The notes: generated by a model from the letters alone, not told the origin. A stretch of 37,785 nt of DNA from Raineyella sp044508675 (GCA_044508675.1 JBIQHF010000028.1:1-37785); one strand, 5' to 3'. Shown: positions 19,290 through 31,353, numbered from the stretch's first letter. Numbers and translations: made by a program.

Positions 19290-21443
19290 TCAGGCGCCGA
19301 GGGTGGCCGGGCCGGAGGCCGCCCGGACATTGGTCAGTGCGGGGCCGCCCGCGGCAGCGGCGATCGAGTCCTTGGCGGCGGCGACGACGGCCTCGGGGGT
19401 GAAGCCGAACTTCTCGAACAGCAGGCCACCGGCGGCGGAGGCCCCGTAGTGGTCCAGCGCGACGATGCGGCCCGCGTCCCCGACCATCTCCCTCCAGCCC
19501 TGGGCGATGCCGGCTTCGATCGAGACCCGGGCGCGGACGTCGGTCGGCAGCACGCCGTCACGGTAGGCGTCGTCCTGCTCGTCGAACCACTCCCGGCACG
19601 GCATGGAGACCACGCGGGCCCGTACGCCCTCGCCGGCCAACTGCTCCTGGGCGGCGAGGCAGTACTGGACCTCGGAGCCGGTGCCGATCAGGATCACCTC
19701 CGGAGTGCCCTCGCAGTCCTTCAGCACGTAGCCGCCGCGGGCGACCTCGGTGGCCTCGGCGTACCCGTCGGTGCCGCGTGGCGTGATCGGCAGGTTCTGG
19801 CGCGACAGCACCAGGGCGGCCGGACGATCGGTGTGGCGAAGGATCTGTGCCCAGGCCTGGGCGGTCTCGTTCGCATCGGCGGGGCGGACGACGTCGAGGC
19901 CGATGATGGCCCGGACCGCGGCCAGGGTCTCGATCGGCTGGTGCGTCGGGCCGTCCTCGCCGACACCGACCGAGTCGTGGGTCCACACGTACGTGACCGG
20001 GACCCTCATCAGGGCGGCCAGGCGCACCGCCGCCCGCATGTAGTCGGAGAACACGAAGAACGTCCCGCCGTACACCCGGGTGTTGCCATGGGTTGCGATG
20101 CCGTTCATGACCGCGCCCATGCCGTGCTCGCGGATACCGAAGTGCAGCACCCGGCCGTAGGGGTTGCCCGGGAACATCTCGGACTGGCGGTTCTCCGGCA
20201 GGAAGCTCGGCTGGCCGGCAGGGGTGGTGTTGTTGGAGCCGGCCAGGTCGGCCGAGCCGCCCCACAGCTCGGGCAGCAGCGGGGCCAGGGCGGACAGCGT
20301 CTTGCCCGAGGCTGCGCGGGTCGCGATCCCCTTGGGGTCGGCCCCGAAGGTCGGTAGTGCCTCCTCCCAGCCCTCGGGCAGGTCCCGGGCGAGCAGCCGG
20401 TCGTACAGCGCCTTGCGCTCCGGGTTGGCCGCTGCCCAGGCGTCGAAGCGCTGCTGCCAGGCCTCGTGGGCGGCCCGGCCCCGATCGACCAGCGCACGGG
20501 TGTGGGCGAGCACGTCGTCCTCGACGAAGAAGTGCTGGTCGGGGTCGAAGCCGAGCAGTTCCTTGGTCGCACGGACCTCGTCCTCGCCCATGGCCGAGCC
20601 GTGGATGCCGCCGGTGCCCTGCTTGGTCGGGGCCGGCCAGCCGATGATCGTACGCAGCCGGATGAACGACGGCCGGTCGGTCTCCGCCTCGGCCGAGGCG
20701 ATCGCGTCGGAGAGGGCCTGGAGGTCCTCGTGGTAGCCGTCCTGCTGGCGCCAGTCGACGGTCTGGACGTGCCAGCCGTACGCCTCGTAGCGCCTGGCCA
20801 CGTCCTCGCTGAAGGCGATCACGGTGTCGTCCTCGATCGAGATCTCGTTCTCGTCGTAGATCACCACCAGGTTGCCGAGCTGCTGGGTGCCGGCCAGTGA
20901 GGAGGCCTCCCCGGAGACGCCCTCCTGCATGTCCCCCTCGGAGCAGATCACGTAGACGCGGTGGTCGAACGGCGACTCGCCCGGGGCGGCGTCCGGATCG
21001 AACAGGCCGCGCTCGCGGCGGGCGGCCATGGCCATGCCGACCGCGTTGCCGACGCCCTGGCCGAGCGGGCCGGTGGTCGTCTCGACGCCCGGTGTGTGGC
21101 GGTACTCCGGGTGGCCGGGGGTCCGCGAGCCCCAGGTGCGCAGCGCCTCCAGGTCCTCCAGCTCGACGCCGAAGCCACCCAGGTACAGCTGGATGTACTG
21201 GGTGAGGGAGGAGTGGCCGGCGCTCAGGACGAAACGGTCCCGACCCGCCCAGTGGGTGTCACTGGGATCGTGGGTCATCACCTTCTGGTAGAGCATGTAG
21301 CCGACCGGGGCCAGGCTCATCGCGGTCCCGGGGTGGCCGTTGCCGACCTTCTGCACGGCGTCCGCGGCCAGCAGGCGGGTGGTGTTCACCGCCTTGGTGT
21401 CCAGATCGCTCCAATCAAGAGCAGCGGCGGGCGTAGCGGTCAT
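19290..21443 (-). CDS. tkt: Transketolase
   Basis: A 717-residue transketolase, a thiamine diphosphate enzyme that moves two-carbon units between sugar phosphates. The substrate/cofactor motif GHPGTAMSLAP begins at H37-P38. The thiamine-binding element reads CSEGDMQEGVSGEASS (GDMQEG, 170-175), and the pyrimidine domain shows FGIREHGMGAVMNG with the catalytic Glu and THDSVGVGEDGPTHQP. The C-terminal domain is complete. ATG 21443 was chosen since AAAGGA lies 8 nt upstream; an earlier start lacks this. It is the first gene of the minus-strand pentose phosphate set and is divergent from ctaB across 239 bp. Confidence 0.98.
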   Translation of the reverse strand: MTATPAAALDWSDLDTKAVNTTRLLAADAVQKVGNGHPGTAMSLAPVGYMLYQKVMTHDPSDTHWAGRDRFVLSAGHSSLTQYIQLYLGGFGVELEDLEALRTWGSRTPGHPEYRHTPGVETTTGPLGQGVGNAVGMAMAARRERGLFDPDAAPGESPFDHRVYVICSEGDMQEGVSGEASSLAGTQQLGNLVVIYDENEISIEDDTVIAFSEDVARRYEAYGWHVQTVDWRQQDGYHEDLQALSDAIASAEAETDRPSFIRLRTIIGWPAPTKQGTGGIHGSAMGEDEVRATKELLGFDPDQHFFVEDDVLAHTRALVDRGRAAHEAWQQRFDAWAAANPERKALYDRLLARDLPEGWEEALPTFGADPKGIATRAASGKTLSALAPLLPELWGGSADLAGSNNTTPAGQPSFLPENRQSEMFPGNPYGRVLHFGIREHGMGAVMNGIATHGNTRVYGGTFFVFSDYMRAAVRLAALMRVPVTYVWTHDSVGVGEDGPTHQPIETLAAVRAIIGLDVVRPADANETAQAWAQILRHTDRPAALVLSRQNLPITPRGTDGYAEATEVARGGYVLKDCEGTPEVILIGTGSEVQYCLAAQEQLAGEGVRARVVSMPCREWFDEQDDAYRDGVLPTDVRARVSIEAGIAQGWREMVGDAGRIVALDHYGASAAGGLLFEKFGFTPEAVVAAAKDSIAAAAGGPALTNVRAASGPATLGA

Positions 21444-21493
21444 TGGTATCGTCCTTTCCGGCAACCAGGCGGGTGACCCCGACTTCACTCCGA

Positions 21494-21499
21494 AGCCTA
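21494..21499 (-). promoter_or_regulatory. Possible -10 of the tkt promoter
   Basis: TAGGCT on the minus strand lies 51 nt before the tkt start. The same hexamer is found before gap, secG and obgE. No clear -35. The remainder of the tkt-ctaB gap holds no other structure I can support. Confidence 0.3.
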
Positions 21500-21682
21500 C
21501 GCAGGGTTCGTAGCGCAGCTTCGTTGGGTTGCCACGTGTTTCCTGTCCGTCATTCTGCGATGCCCAAAGTGTCCCCTGTCACGCCGGACAGCGGTTCCGG
21601 GGTGGGACGGCGCTGGGGAGGAACGGAAGTGGCGAGTAGGGTTTGGCGGAAGGCTCGACGTGCCGAGCGGGCGGAGGGAAAC

Positions 21683-22639
21683 GTGTCAGTAGTGGATGCC
21701 GAGTCGACGTCGGATACCCGGGAGGGGGACTCCGTCGCCGTCCCCGGGAGGGCCACGATCGTCGAGGTGATCGGGGCCTACGTGCGGCTGACCAAGCCCC
21801 GCGTCATCGAGTTGCTGCTCATCACCGCGGTCCCGGCGATGTTCCTGGCTGCACAGGGCCTGCCGCGATGGCAGGATGTCATCGTGGTCCTCGTCGGAGG
21901 GTATGCCGCCGCGGGGTCAGCCAACGTCTTCAACAATGTCTATGACCGCGACATCGACGAGCAGATGCGGCGTACGCGCCGGCGTCCGATGCCGCGGCAC
22001 GAGATGAGCAGCAGGGCTGCGCTGGTGTTCGGCACGGTGCTCGGGATCCTCGCGCTGGCGGTCCTTGGTCTCGGTGGGAACCCGCTGTCCGGCGTGCTCG
22101 GGCTGGCCGCCATCCTGTTCTACGTCTTCATCTATACGATGCTGCTGAAGCGCCGTACGGCGCAGAACATCGTGTGGGGTGGTATCGCCGGGTGCTTCCC
22201 GCCGCTGATCGCCTGGACGGTCGTGACCGGCCAGTTGGCCTGGGCGCCGCTGGTGATGTTCCTGATCGTGTTCTTCTGGACCCCGCCGCACACCTGGGCG
22301 CTGGCCTTCCGGTACCGGGAGGACTACGCGGCCGTCGACGTGCCGATGCTGCCGGTGGTGAAGCCGGCCGCCCAGGTCACCAACCAGATCATGGTCTACT
22401 CGACGCTGACCGTGGCCACCAGCCTGCTGCTGTGGCCGGTCGCCGGTACCGGCTGGCTGTACCCGGTCGTCGCCGGTGTCGCCGGGGTGGTCTTCCTCTG
22501 GGAGTCGGTGGGACTGTGGCGCCGTGCCCACGCCGGTCTGACCGACGCAGCCCTCAAGCCGATGCGGCTCTTCCACTGGTCCAACTCGTACCTCGCCCTG
22601 GTCTTCCTGGCGATGGCCGTGGACCCGCTGATTCCCTGA
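21683..22639 (+). CDS. ctaB: Protoheme IX farnesyltransferase (heme O synthase)
   Basis: A 318-residue integral membrane prenyltransferase that adds a farnesyl group to heme b to make heme o, needed for heme-copper oxidases. The Mg-prenyl site reads ANVFNNVYDRDIDEQM (80-95), followed by RTRRRPMP; YTMLLKRRTAQNIVWGGIAG and FFWTPPHTWALAFRYREDY are further family signatures. I count about eight to nine hydrophobic segments, as expected. GTG 21683 follows GGAGGG closely; GTG 21692 is the alternative. The ctaB-tkt divergent pair is typical of actinobacteria. It implies the host makes heme o or a for an aerobic oxidase not encoded here. Confidence 0.96.
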   Translation: MSVVDAESTSDTREGDSVAVPGRATIVEVIGAYVRLTKPRVIELLLITAVPAMFLAAQGLPRWQDVIVVLVGGYAAAGSANVFNNVYDRDIDEQMRRTRRRPMPRHEMSSRAALVFGTVLGILALAVLGLGGNPLSGVLGLAAILFYVFIYTMLLKRRTAQNIVWGGIAGCFPPLIAWTVVTGQLAWAPLVMFLIVFFWTPPHTWALAFRYREDYAAVDVPMLPVVKPAAQVTNQIMVYSTLTVATSLLLWPVAGTGWLYPVVAGVAGVVFLWESVGLWRRAHAGLTDAALKPMRLFHWSNSYLALVFLAMAVDPLIP

Positions 22640-22655
22640 TTCTTCCGACCTCCCT

Positions 22656-22692
22656 GTCGTACGGGGCGCTCCGTCGGGGCGCCCCGTACGAC
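22656..22692 (+). terminator. Terminator hairpin after ctaB
   Basis: A perfect 14-bp stem pairs 22656-22669 with 22679-22692 around a 9-nt loop, 17 bp after the ctaB stop. It is followed by a pyrimidine-rich stretch. CGTACG occurs in both arms. Confidence 0.78.
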
Positions 22693-22740
22693 GTCCTGTC
22701 TCCTGCTTTCGGTGCGCCGATATGGCTTTCGGGGCCACCT

Positions 22741-23076
22741 GTGGAATAATTGCGCCCAGGTTGGGGCGCCGCCCGGTGCCCCTGACCGGTGAGGCAGTGC
22801 CCGTCGTGACAGGACGGGCCCGCTCCCTGGGACCGCGACGAACAGTAGGCGTCGACCCACCCGGTGGGGCCAGGTGGATCTGGCTGCACCAGCAGGGTCG
22901 GCACGTACGGATCGACCGCGGCGGGGTCGGCGGGCCGCCGTCTCCCGGAGACCACAAGTTTTGTGTCGTCCTTCTTCTTCCTGTCGAGCTCCTGGTGCAA
23001 CAGCCCGGGGTGCCGGGGACCCGAAGGGTTCGACACCTGTCACCGGCGACCACAGTGCGCCGGGTGAAGGAGTGCC
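22741..23076 (+). promoter_or_regulatory. Probable promoter and long 5' leader of rne
   Basis: No gene-like frame is seen in the 384 bp between the ctaB terminator and rne. GGAATAAT at 22743-22750 is the best -10 candidate; a start near 22757 would leave a leader of about 320 nt. The leader includes a U-rich patch at about 22959-22982, rare in this GC-rich sequence. RNase E of other bacteria controls its own mRNA through a long structured leader cut by the enzyme; the same is plausible here but not shown by sequence. Confidence 0.4.
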
Positions 23077-26060
<2,984 letters not shown>

Positions 26061-26064
<4 letters not shown>

Positions 26065-26089
26065 CCCGGGGCACCGGAGTGCGTAGCAT
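26061..26089 (+). promoter_or_regulatory. Sigma-70-type promoter of rplU-rpmA, overlapping the rne stop
   Basis: TTGACC (26061-26066) and TAGCAT (26084-26089) are separated by 17 bp, the best -35/-10 pair in the window. The -35 overlaps the rne stop codon. A start near 26096 gives a leader of about 177 nt before rplU; no known ribosomal leader motif was recognised. Confidence 0.6.
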
Positions 26090-26272
26090 CGATCCTCGGT
26101 GCACCGTGGACCCCAGATGCTGTTCTGTGGGAAGTCCGGGCATCGCACGACGGATTGATGCAGGCGGGCCGTACGGCGCGTCATGGCGTAGTCTCCGGGC
26201 CCCCGCAGGTGATGTGGGTACGGCGGGACACGGTCCGGGTGAGCCAGATTCGACGAAGAGAGAAGGATAGGC

Positions 26273-26581
26273 GTGTACGCGATCGTGCGTAGTGGCGGCC
26301 GCCAGCACAAGGTTGCCGTGGGTGACGTTGTCGAGATCGACAAGATCACCGACGAGGTCGGTTCCACCGTTCAGCTTCAGCCCGTGCTGCTGGTCGACGG
26401 TGAATCCGTGACCGCGGATTCGGACGCCCTCGGCAAGGTCGAGATCACCGCCGAGGTGCTCGCCGAGACCAAGGGCCGGAAGATCTGGATCCAGAAGTAC
26501 AAGAACAAGACCGGCTACACCAAGCGCCAGGGGCACCGCCAGCGGTACACCCAGGTCAAGGTCACCGACATCAAGGCCTGA
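26273..26581 (+). CDS. rplU: 50S ribosomal protein L21
   Basis: A 102-residue L21, a component of the large ribosomal subunit near the 23S rRNA domain II. It begins YAIVRSGGRQHKVAVGD and ends with the conserved KKRQGHR-type motif (KTGYTKRQGHRQRYTQVKV). GTG 26273 is preceded by GAGAAGGA at good spacing. rpmA follows after 13 bp, the almost universal rplU-rpmA pair, and obgE comes next, as in most bacteria. Confidence 0.98.
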   Translation: MYAIVRSGGRQHKVAVGDVVEIDKITDEVGSTVQLQPVLLVDGESVTADSDALGKVEITAEVLAETKGRKIWIQKYKNKTGYTKRQGHRQRYTQVKVTDIKA

Positions 26582-26594
26582 GGGAGGAACCGAA

Positions 26595-26867
26595 ATGGCA
26601 CACAAGAAGGGCGCGTCCTCGACGCGTAACGGGCGCGACTCCAATGCGCAGCGACTCGGTGTGAAGCGCTTCGGTGGCGAGGCTGTCAACGCGGGCGAGA
26701 TCATCCTGCGCCAGCGCGGCACCCACTTCCACCCCGGTGACGGCGTCGGCCGCGGCAGGGACGACACCCTGTTCGCCTTGGTCCCCGGCAAGGTCGAGTT
26801 CGGCACCCGTCGGGGTCGTCGGGTGATCAACATCAAGCCGGTCGAGGTCGCTGTCGCCGCTGAGTGA
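26595..26867 (+). CDS. rpmA: 50S ribosomal protein L27
   Basis: A 90-residue L27, whose N-terminus reaches the peptidyl transferase centre. The sequence starts MAHKKGASSTRNGRDSN and so has no Firmicutes-type cleavable N-terminal extension. It continues LGVKRFGGEAVNAGEIILRQ and GTHFHPGDGVGRGRDDTLFA. GAGGGAGGA precedes the ATG. It is co-transcribed with rplU, and a hairpin follows 31 bp after the stop. Confidence 0.98.
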   Translation: MAHKKGASSTRNGRDSNAQRLGVKRFGGEAVNAGEIILRQRGTHFHPGDGVGRGRDDTLFALVPGKVEFGTRRGRRVINIKPVEVAVAAE

Positions 26868-26898
26868 GCGGTAGTCAGCACCACCGGAGTATCACTGG

Positions 26899-26925
26899 AA
26901 GGGCCGTCCCGGCGGGGCGGCCCTT
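26899..26925 (+). terminator. Terminator hairpin after rpmA
   Basis: A 12-bp stem with one G-U pair joins 26899-26910 to 26914-26925 around a 3-nt loop. It ends with CCTGCTGT rather than a U-tract. Confidence 0.75.
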
Positions 26926-26971
26926 CCTGCTGTCCCACCCGTACGTCAGTCGATCGCCGAGCACCGCTTGG

Positions 26972-26977
26972 TAGGCT
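26972..26977 (+). promoter_or_regulatory. Probable -10 of the obgE promoter
   Basis: TAGGCT lies 38 bp before the obgE ATG, so this message would have a short leader with AGGAAA as Shine-Dalgarno. No matching -35 is visible. Confidence 0.4.
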
Positions 26978-27009
26978 GGCGGTCCATCCCCTCCCAGTCA
27001 GGAAATCCC

Positions 27010-28521
27010 ATGGCCATTCCCTCCTTCGTCGATCGCGTCACCCTCGAGGTGGCCGGCGGGAACGGTGGCCACGGTTGTGTGTCGATCCACCGCGAGAAGT
27101 TCAAGCCGCTCGGCGGGCCCGACGGTGGGAACGGTGGTGATGGCGGCTCGGTCATCCTGCGCGTCGATCCCGGTCTGACGACGCTGATCGAGTTCCACCG
27201 TCAGCACAAGCGTCATGCCTCCAACGGCGAGCCCGGTCGCGGCAACTACGAGGACGGTGCCCGCGGCGAGGACATCGTGCTGTCGGTCCCGCAGGGCACG
27301 GTCATCACCGAGGCAGACAGCGGCGAGATGCTGGCGGATCTGTCCGCGCCCGACAGCGAGGTCGTCGTCGCCCAGGGCGGTCGGGGTGGCCTGGGCAACC
27401 ACGCGCTCGCCTCGTCAGCCCGCAAGGCCCCCGGCTTCGCCCTGCTCGGCGAGGAGGGGGAGAGCCGCCGGATCGTGCTGGAGCTGAAGGTCATCGCCGA
27501 CATCGGCCTGGTCGGATTCCCCAGCGCCGGCAAGTCCTCGCTCATCGCCGCGATCTCCGCCGCACGACCGAAGATCGCCGACTACCCCTTCACCACCTTG
27601 GTGCCGCACCTCGGGGTCGTCGTCGCGGGCGAAACGACCTTCACCGTCGCCGACGTGCCCGGCCTGATCGAGGGCGCCTCCGAGGGTCGCGGCCTCGGGC
27701 TGGACTTCCTGCGCCACATCGAGCGGTGCGCCGCGATCGTCCACGTCATCGACTGCGCCACCTTCGAGCCGGGCCGTGATCCGCTCACCGACCTCACTAT
27801 CATCGAGGGCGAGCTGGACGCCCATGGCGGGCTCGAGGACCGGCCCCGGCTGGTGGCACTGAACAAGATCGACGTCCCCGACGCGCGTGACCTGGTCGAC
27901 ATGGTCCAGGCCGATATCGAGGCCCGCGGACTGCGGGTCTTCCCGATCTCCACCAAGACCGGCGAGGGTCTCACCGCCCTGCAGTTCGCCATGGCGCAGA
28001 TCGTCGAGGAGCGCCGGGCGAACCAGCCGCCCCCACCCCCGGCCCGTATCGTGCTGCGCCCCCGCTCGGTCGGTGAGACCGGCCCGGAGTTCACCATCAA
28101 GAAGATCGGTGACGGCCAGGGCGGCACCATGTTCCGGGTCCGCGGTACCAAGCCGGAGCGCTGGGTGCGCCAGACCGACTTCAAGAACCCCGAGGCCGTC
28201 GGCTACCTCTCTGACCGTCTCAACCGGCTCGGGGTTGAGGACAAGCTGCTCGACATGGGTGCGATCACCGGGGACGCGGTCGCGATCGGCGGGGATGACG
28301 CGGTCATCTTCGACTTCGCTCCGCAGATCGAGGCCGGTGCCGAGATCCTTGCCCGCCGCGGCCGGGACGAGCGACTCGAGGGACACCGGGCCGCGGTGGA
28401 CCGGCGACGCGAGAAGGACGCTGCCTACCACGCGGCCCAGGAGGACGAGGAGTACATCTTCGGCGCGCGCCGGAAGGTCGGGCCCACCGCGGTCGACGAC
28501 GAGGAGTCAGCGGATGAGTGA
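27010..28521 (+). CDS. obgE: GTPase Obg (CgtA)
   Basis: A 503-residue Obg GTPase, which binds the 50S subunit late in assembly and links it to nutrient state. The glycine-rich Obg fold covers residues 1-158 (GGNGGHGCVSIHREKF; GGPDGGNGGDGG). The G domain follows, with G1 GFPSAGKSS (169-177), G3 DVPGLIEGASEG and G4 NKID. The actinobacterial C-terminal OCT domain (from about 340) and an acidic tail end the protein. ATG 27010 gives the standard family start and has AGGAAA upstream. The 3' end overlaps proB by 8 bp. Confidence 0.97.
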   Translation: MAIPSFVDRVTLEVAGGNGGHGCVSIHREKFKPLGGPDGGNGGDGGSVILRVDPGLTTLIEFHRQHKRHASNGEPGRGNYEDGARGEDIVLSVPQGTVITEADSGEMLADLSAPDSEVVVAQGGRGGLGNHALASSARKAPGFALLGEEGESRRIVLELKVIADIGLVGFPSAGKSSLIAAISAARPKIADYPFTTLVPHLGVVVAGETTFTVADVPGLIEGASEGRGLGLDFLRHIERCAAIVHVIDCATFEPGRDPLTDLTIIEGELDAHGGLEDRPRLVALNKIDVPDARDLVDMVQADIEARGLRVFPISTKTGEGLTALQFAMAQIVEERRANQPPPPPARIVLRPRSVGETGPEFTIKKIGDGQGGTMFRVRGTKPERWVRQTDFKNPEAVGYLSDRLNRLGVEDKLLDMGAITGDAVAIGGDDAVIFDFAPQIEAGAEILARRGRDERLEGHRAAVDRRREKDAAYHAAQEDEEYIFGARRKVGPTAVDDEESADE

Positions 28522-29650
28522 CGGCTCGGTGTCCACCGTGGACCGGGCCACGCTGGCCACGAGCCATCGTCTCGTCATCAAGGTCGGTTCGTCCTCCCTG
28601 ACCCGGTCCGACGGCCAGCTCGACCTGGTGAACATCGCCACGCTCATCGACGTGGTCGTCGCCGCGCGCAACCGGGGCCAGGAGGTGGCGATCGTCTCGT
28701 CGGGGGCCATCGCCGCCGGGCTGCGGCCCCTGGGCCTGGGCCACCGCCCGTACGACCTGCCGACCCAGCAGGCCGCCGCGGCCGTCGGGCAGGGCCAGCT
28801 GCTGGAGCTCTACTCGGCGATGCTGCGTCGCTTCGGGATATCGGTCGCCCAGGTGTTGCTGACCACCGCCGACCTGGAGTACCAGGAGCGCTACCACAAC
28901 GCCCGGGCGACGATGACCCGCCTGCTCGAGCTCGGGGTCGTCCCGATCGTCAACGAGAACGACACCGTCGCCACCCAGGAGCTGCGCTTCGGGGACAACG
29001 ACCGCCTCGCCGCGCTCACCGCGCACCTGCTGCATGCCGATGCCGTGCTGCTGATCACCGACGTGGACGGGCTCTACACCGCCCACCCCGACACCCCGGG
29101 GGCGCGGCGGATCGACATCGTACGATCCGCGGACGACGTCGCCGGCATCGACATCTCGCGCCGTGGCAGTGCGGTCGGGACCGGCGGCATGGTCACCAAG
29201 CTGGAGGCCGCCAAGATCGCCACCGGGGCCGGTGTCGCGGTCGGGCTCACCGACCTGCACCATCTCACCGACCTGCTCACCGGCCGGGACGTCGGAACGT
29301 TCTTCGTGCCGACCGGCAAGCGCCGCCCGGCACGCCTGCTCTGGCTGGCCCACATCAGCGACCCGGACGGGGCACTGGTCCTCGACGAGGGAGCCGTCCG
29401 CGCGGTCACCACCCGCAAGGCCTCCCTGCTGCCGGCCGGGATCACGGCCGTGCGGGGCACCTTCGACGTGGGTGATCCGGTCGACCTGGTCGGTCCCGAC
29501 GGCACCGTCGTGGCCCGCGGCCTGACCAACTACGCCTCCGTCGACATGAAGAGCATGCTCGGCCACCACACCTGGGAACTCGCTGCCAGCCACGGGGAAC
29601 GCTTCCAGCGTGCCGCGGTCCATCGGGATTCGCTGGTGGTGTTGCGCTGA
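28514..29650 (+). CDS. proB: Glutamate 5-kinase
   Basis: A 378-residue glutamate 5-kinase that makes gamma-glutamyl phosphate, the first step of proline synthesis. The amino acid kinase domain has VIKVGSSSLT (21-30), IVSSGAIAAGLRPL and the substrate motif NENDTVATQELRFGDNDRL, with later RGSAVGTGGMVTKLEAA. A C-terminal PUA domain follows (residues about 285-370). ATG 28514 lies within the end of obgE with GAGGAG 7 nt upstream, so translation is coupled. Pathway partner proA lies 1.7 kb downstream, separated by a binding-protein gene. Confidence 0.96.
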   Translation: MSDGSVSTVDRATLATSHRLVIKVGSSSLTRSDGQLDLVNIATLIDVVVAARNRGQEVAIVSSGAIAAGLRPLGLGHRPYDLPTQQAAAAVGQGQLLELYSAMLRRFGISVAQVLLTTADLEYQERYHNARATMTRLLELGVVPIVNENDTVATQELRFGDNDRLAALTAHLLHADAVLLITDVDGLYTAHPDTPGARRIDIVRSADDVAGIDISRRGSAVGTGGMVTKLEAAKIATGAGVAVGLTDLHHLTDLLTGRDVGTFFVPTGKRRPARLLWLAHISDPDGALVLDEGAVRAVTTRKASLLPAGITAVRGTFDVGDPVDLVGPDGTVVARGLTNYASVDMKSMLGHHTWELAASHGERFQRAAVHRDSLVVLR

Positions 29651-31353
29651 TGCGGTCCCCACGGGTGCGCGCGCTGGTCGTCGGCGCGCTGGCCTCGGTG
29701 CTGCTCGTCGGGTGCACCGGCACCGGCCCGCAGGGCGACGAACCCTCGCCGGCCCCCACCGATACCGGGCAGGGCACCTTCATCGTCGCCGCGGCGGTCG
29801 ACCCGCTGGCCCTCGACCCGACCCTCGTCACCGACCCGGACAGCCTGCGGATCACCCGGCAGATCTTCGAGACCCTGGTGACACTTCCCGAGGGGCCTGC
29901 CCCCGCCACCGTGGCCCCCGGCCCGACCCCCTCCGCCGAGGCGACGGCGACCGCCGCGCCCACGGCCGTGGAGGACACGGTCGAGCCGGGCCTGGCCACC
30001 GAGTGGACCGCGTCCGACGAGGGGCGTACATACAGCTTCACGCTGCGCCAGGACGTCACGTTCCAGGACGGCTCACCGTTCGGGCCCTCCGCGGTGTGCG
30101 CGAACTTCGACCGCTGGTTCACGCTCACCGGGCGGGCCGCCGCCCCGGACGTCTCCGCGGTCTACCAGGAGGTGTTCGGCGGTTTCATCGACCAGTCCTC
30201 CCGCTACCGGGGCTGCACCGTGATGGGACCGACGCAGGTCCGGATCGACCTGGCCACGCCGATGCCCGGGCTGCTCACCGAGCTCACCCGGCCGCAGTTC
30301 GGCATCCAGAGCCCGACCGCGATGGCCGACCACGGGGCGTACGACACCGGTGGCGACCCGCGGGCCACGTCGTACGCGACCGCCCACCCGACCGGCACCG
30401 GCCCGTTCCGCTTCGGCGCCTGGGAGCCCGGCGTGCAGGTCGTGCTGCTGCGCAACCCGGACTACTGGGGCGAGAAGCCGACGGTCGAGCGCGTGCTGGT
30501 CCGGACCATCAACGACCCCAAGGCGCGTGCCGAGCAGCTCAGCAAGGGCCAGGTCGACGCGTACGACCAGGTCACCGCTCTCGATGCCGAGCTGCTCGCC
30601 GACTCCGAGGAAGCCGGCATCCGGGTGGAGTCGCGGCCCGCGGGGGACCTCACCTATCTCGGTATGGACCGGCGCAGCACTGCCCTGGCCGATCCCGTGG
30701 TGCGCCGCGCCGTCGCGCTGGCGATCGATCCCGAACGGATCGTCGCGACGACGATGCCTCCGGGCTCGGTGGTCGCCAACGGCCTGGTCCCCGGCGAGGC
30801 AGTGGAGCGCACCTACCCGTACGACCCCGCGGAGGCCCGGCGCCTACTCGGCGAGGCGGGCGTCACGGACCTGAGGGTCCGGGTCGGCTACCCCAGTGGG
30901 GTCCAGCAGAGCTACCTGCCCTCGCCCGAGGACCTCTACGTGGCCGTGGCCGACCAGTTGGCGGAGGTCGGGATCACCGCGGAGCCGGTGGCGATGTCGT
31001 GGCCGGCCTACCTACAGATGCTGGGCAGCGACGCCGACCACCCGGACCTCCACCTGATGGGCGTGTCCGCAGCCACGCCCGAGCGGTCGGCCCTGCTGAC
31101 CCAGTTGTTGTCCGGCAGCGAGCAGGAGTTCGGGCTGGAATCGACCGCGACGCTGTCCGCCGTGCAGGAGGCGCCGGCCGGCGGGGGCCGGGACGGGGCG
31201 GTCACGGCGGCACAGCAGGAGTTGCTGTCCGACCCGGTGGTGGTGCCGCTGGCCCAGCCGGCCGCACAGGTCGCGTTGGGCAGTCGGGTCCGGGTCTATC
31301 CGGCCCTTCCGTACGGTGCCGAGGTGTGGGCCGCGGTCCGCCTCTCCGGCTAG
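29650..31353 (+). CDS. Family 5 (peptide-type) ABC solute-binding lipoprotein, orphan
   Basis: A 567-residue exported lipoprotein of the DppA/OppA class. The signal ends LLVGC with C22 lipidated, followed by a Thr/Pro-rich linker. The mature part shows family features: DPLALDPTLVTDPDSLRI-like opening, PGLATEWTASDEGRTYSF with LRQDVTFQDGSPF, HPTGTGPFRF and NPDYWGEKP, and DPVVRRAVALAIDPERIV. A second Thr/Ala-rich insert (about 80-110) interrupts the first lobe. Its ATG overlaps the proB stop by one base (TGATG), so it is translated with proB. There is no permease or ATPase gene nearby. Ligand unknown; peptide or nickel-type ligands are typical for the family. Its place between proB and proA is unusual. 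Confidence 0.9.
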   Translation: MRSPRVRALVVGALASVLLVGCTGTGPQGDEPSPAPTDTGQGTFIVAAAVDPLALDPTLVTDPDSLRITRQIFETLVTLPEGPAPATVAPGPTPSAEATATAAPTAVEDTVEPGLATEWTASDEGRTYSFTLRQDVTFQDGSPFGPSAVCANFDRWFTLTGRAAAPDVSAVYQEVFGGFIDQSSRYRGCTVMGPTQVRIDLATPMPGLLTELTRPQFGIQSPTAMADHGAYDTGGDPRATSYATAHPTGTGPFRFGAWEPGVQVVLLRNPDYWGEKPTVERVLVRTINDPKARAEQLSKGQVDAYDQVTALDAELLADSEEAGIRVESRPAGDLTYLGMDRRSTALADPVVRRAVALAIDPERIVATTMPPGSVVANGLVPGEAVERTYPYDPAEARRLLGEAGVTDLRVRVGYPSGVQQSYLPSPEDLYVAVADQLAEVGITAEPVAMSWPAYLQMLGSDADHPDLHLMGVSAATPERSALLTQLLSGSEQEFGLESTATLSAVQEAPAGGGRDGAVTAAQQELLSDPVVVPLAQPAAQVALGSRVRVYPALPYGAEVWAAVRLSG

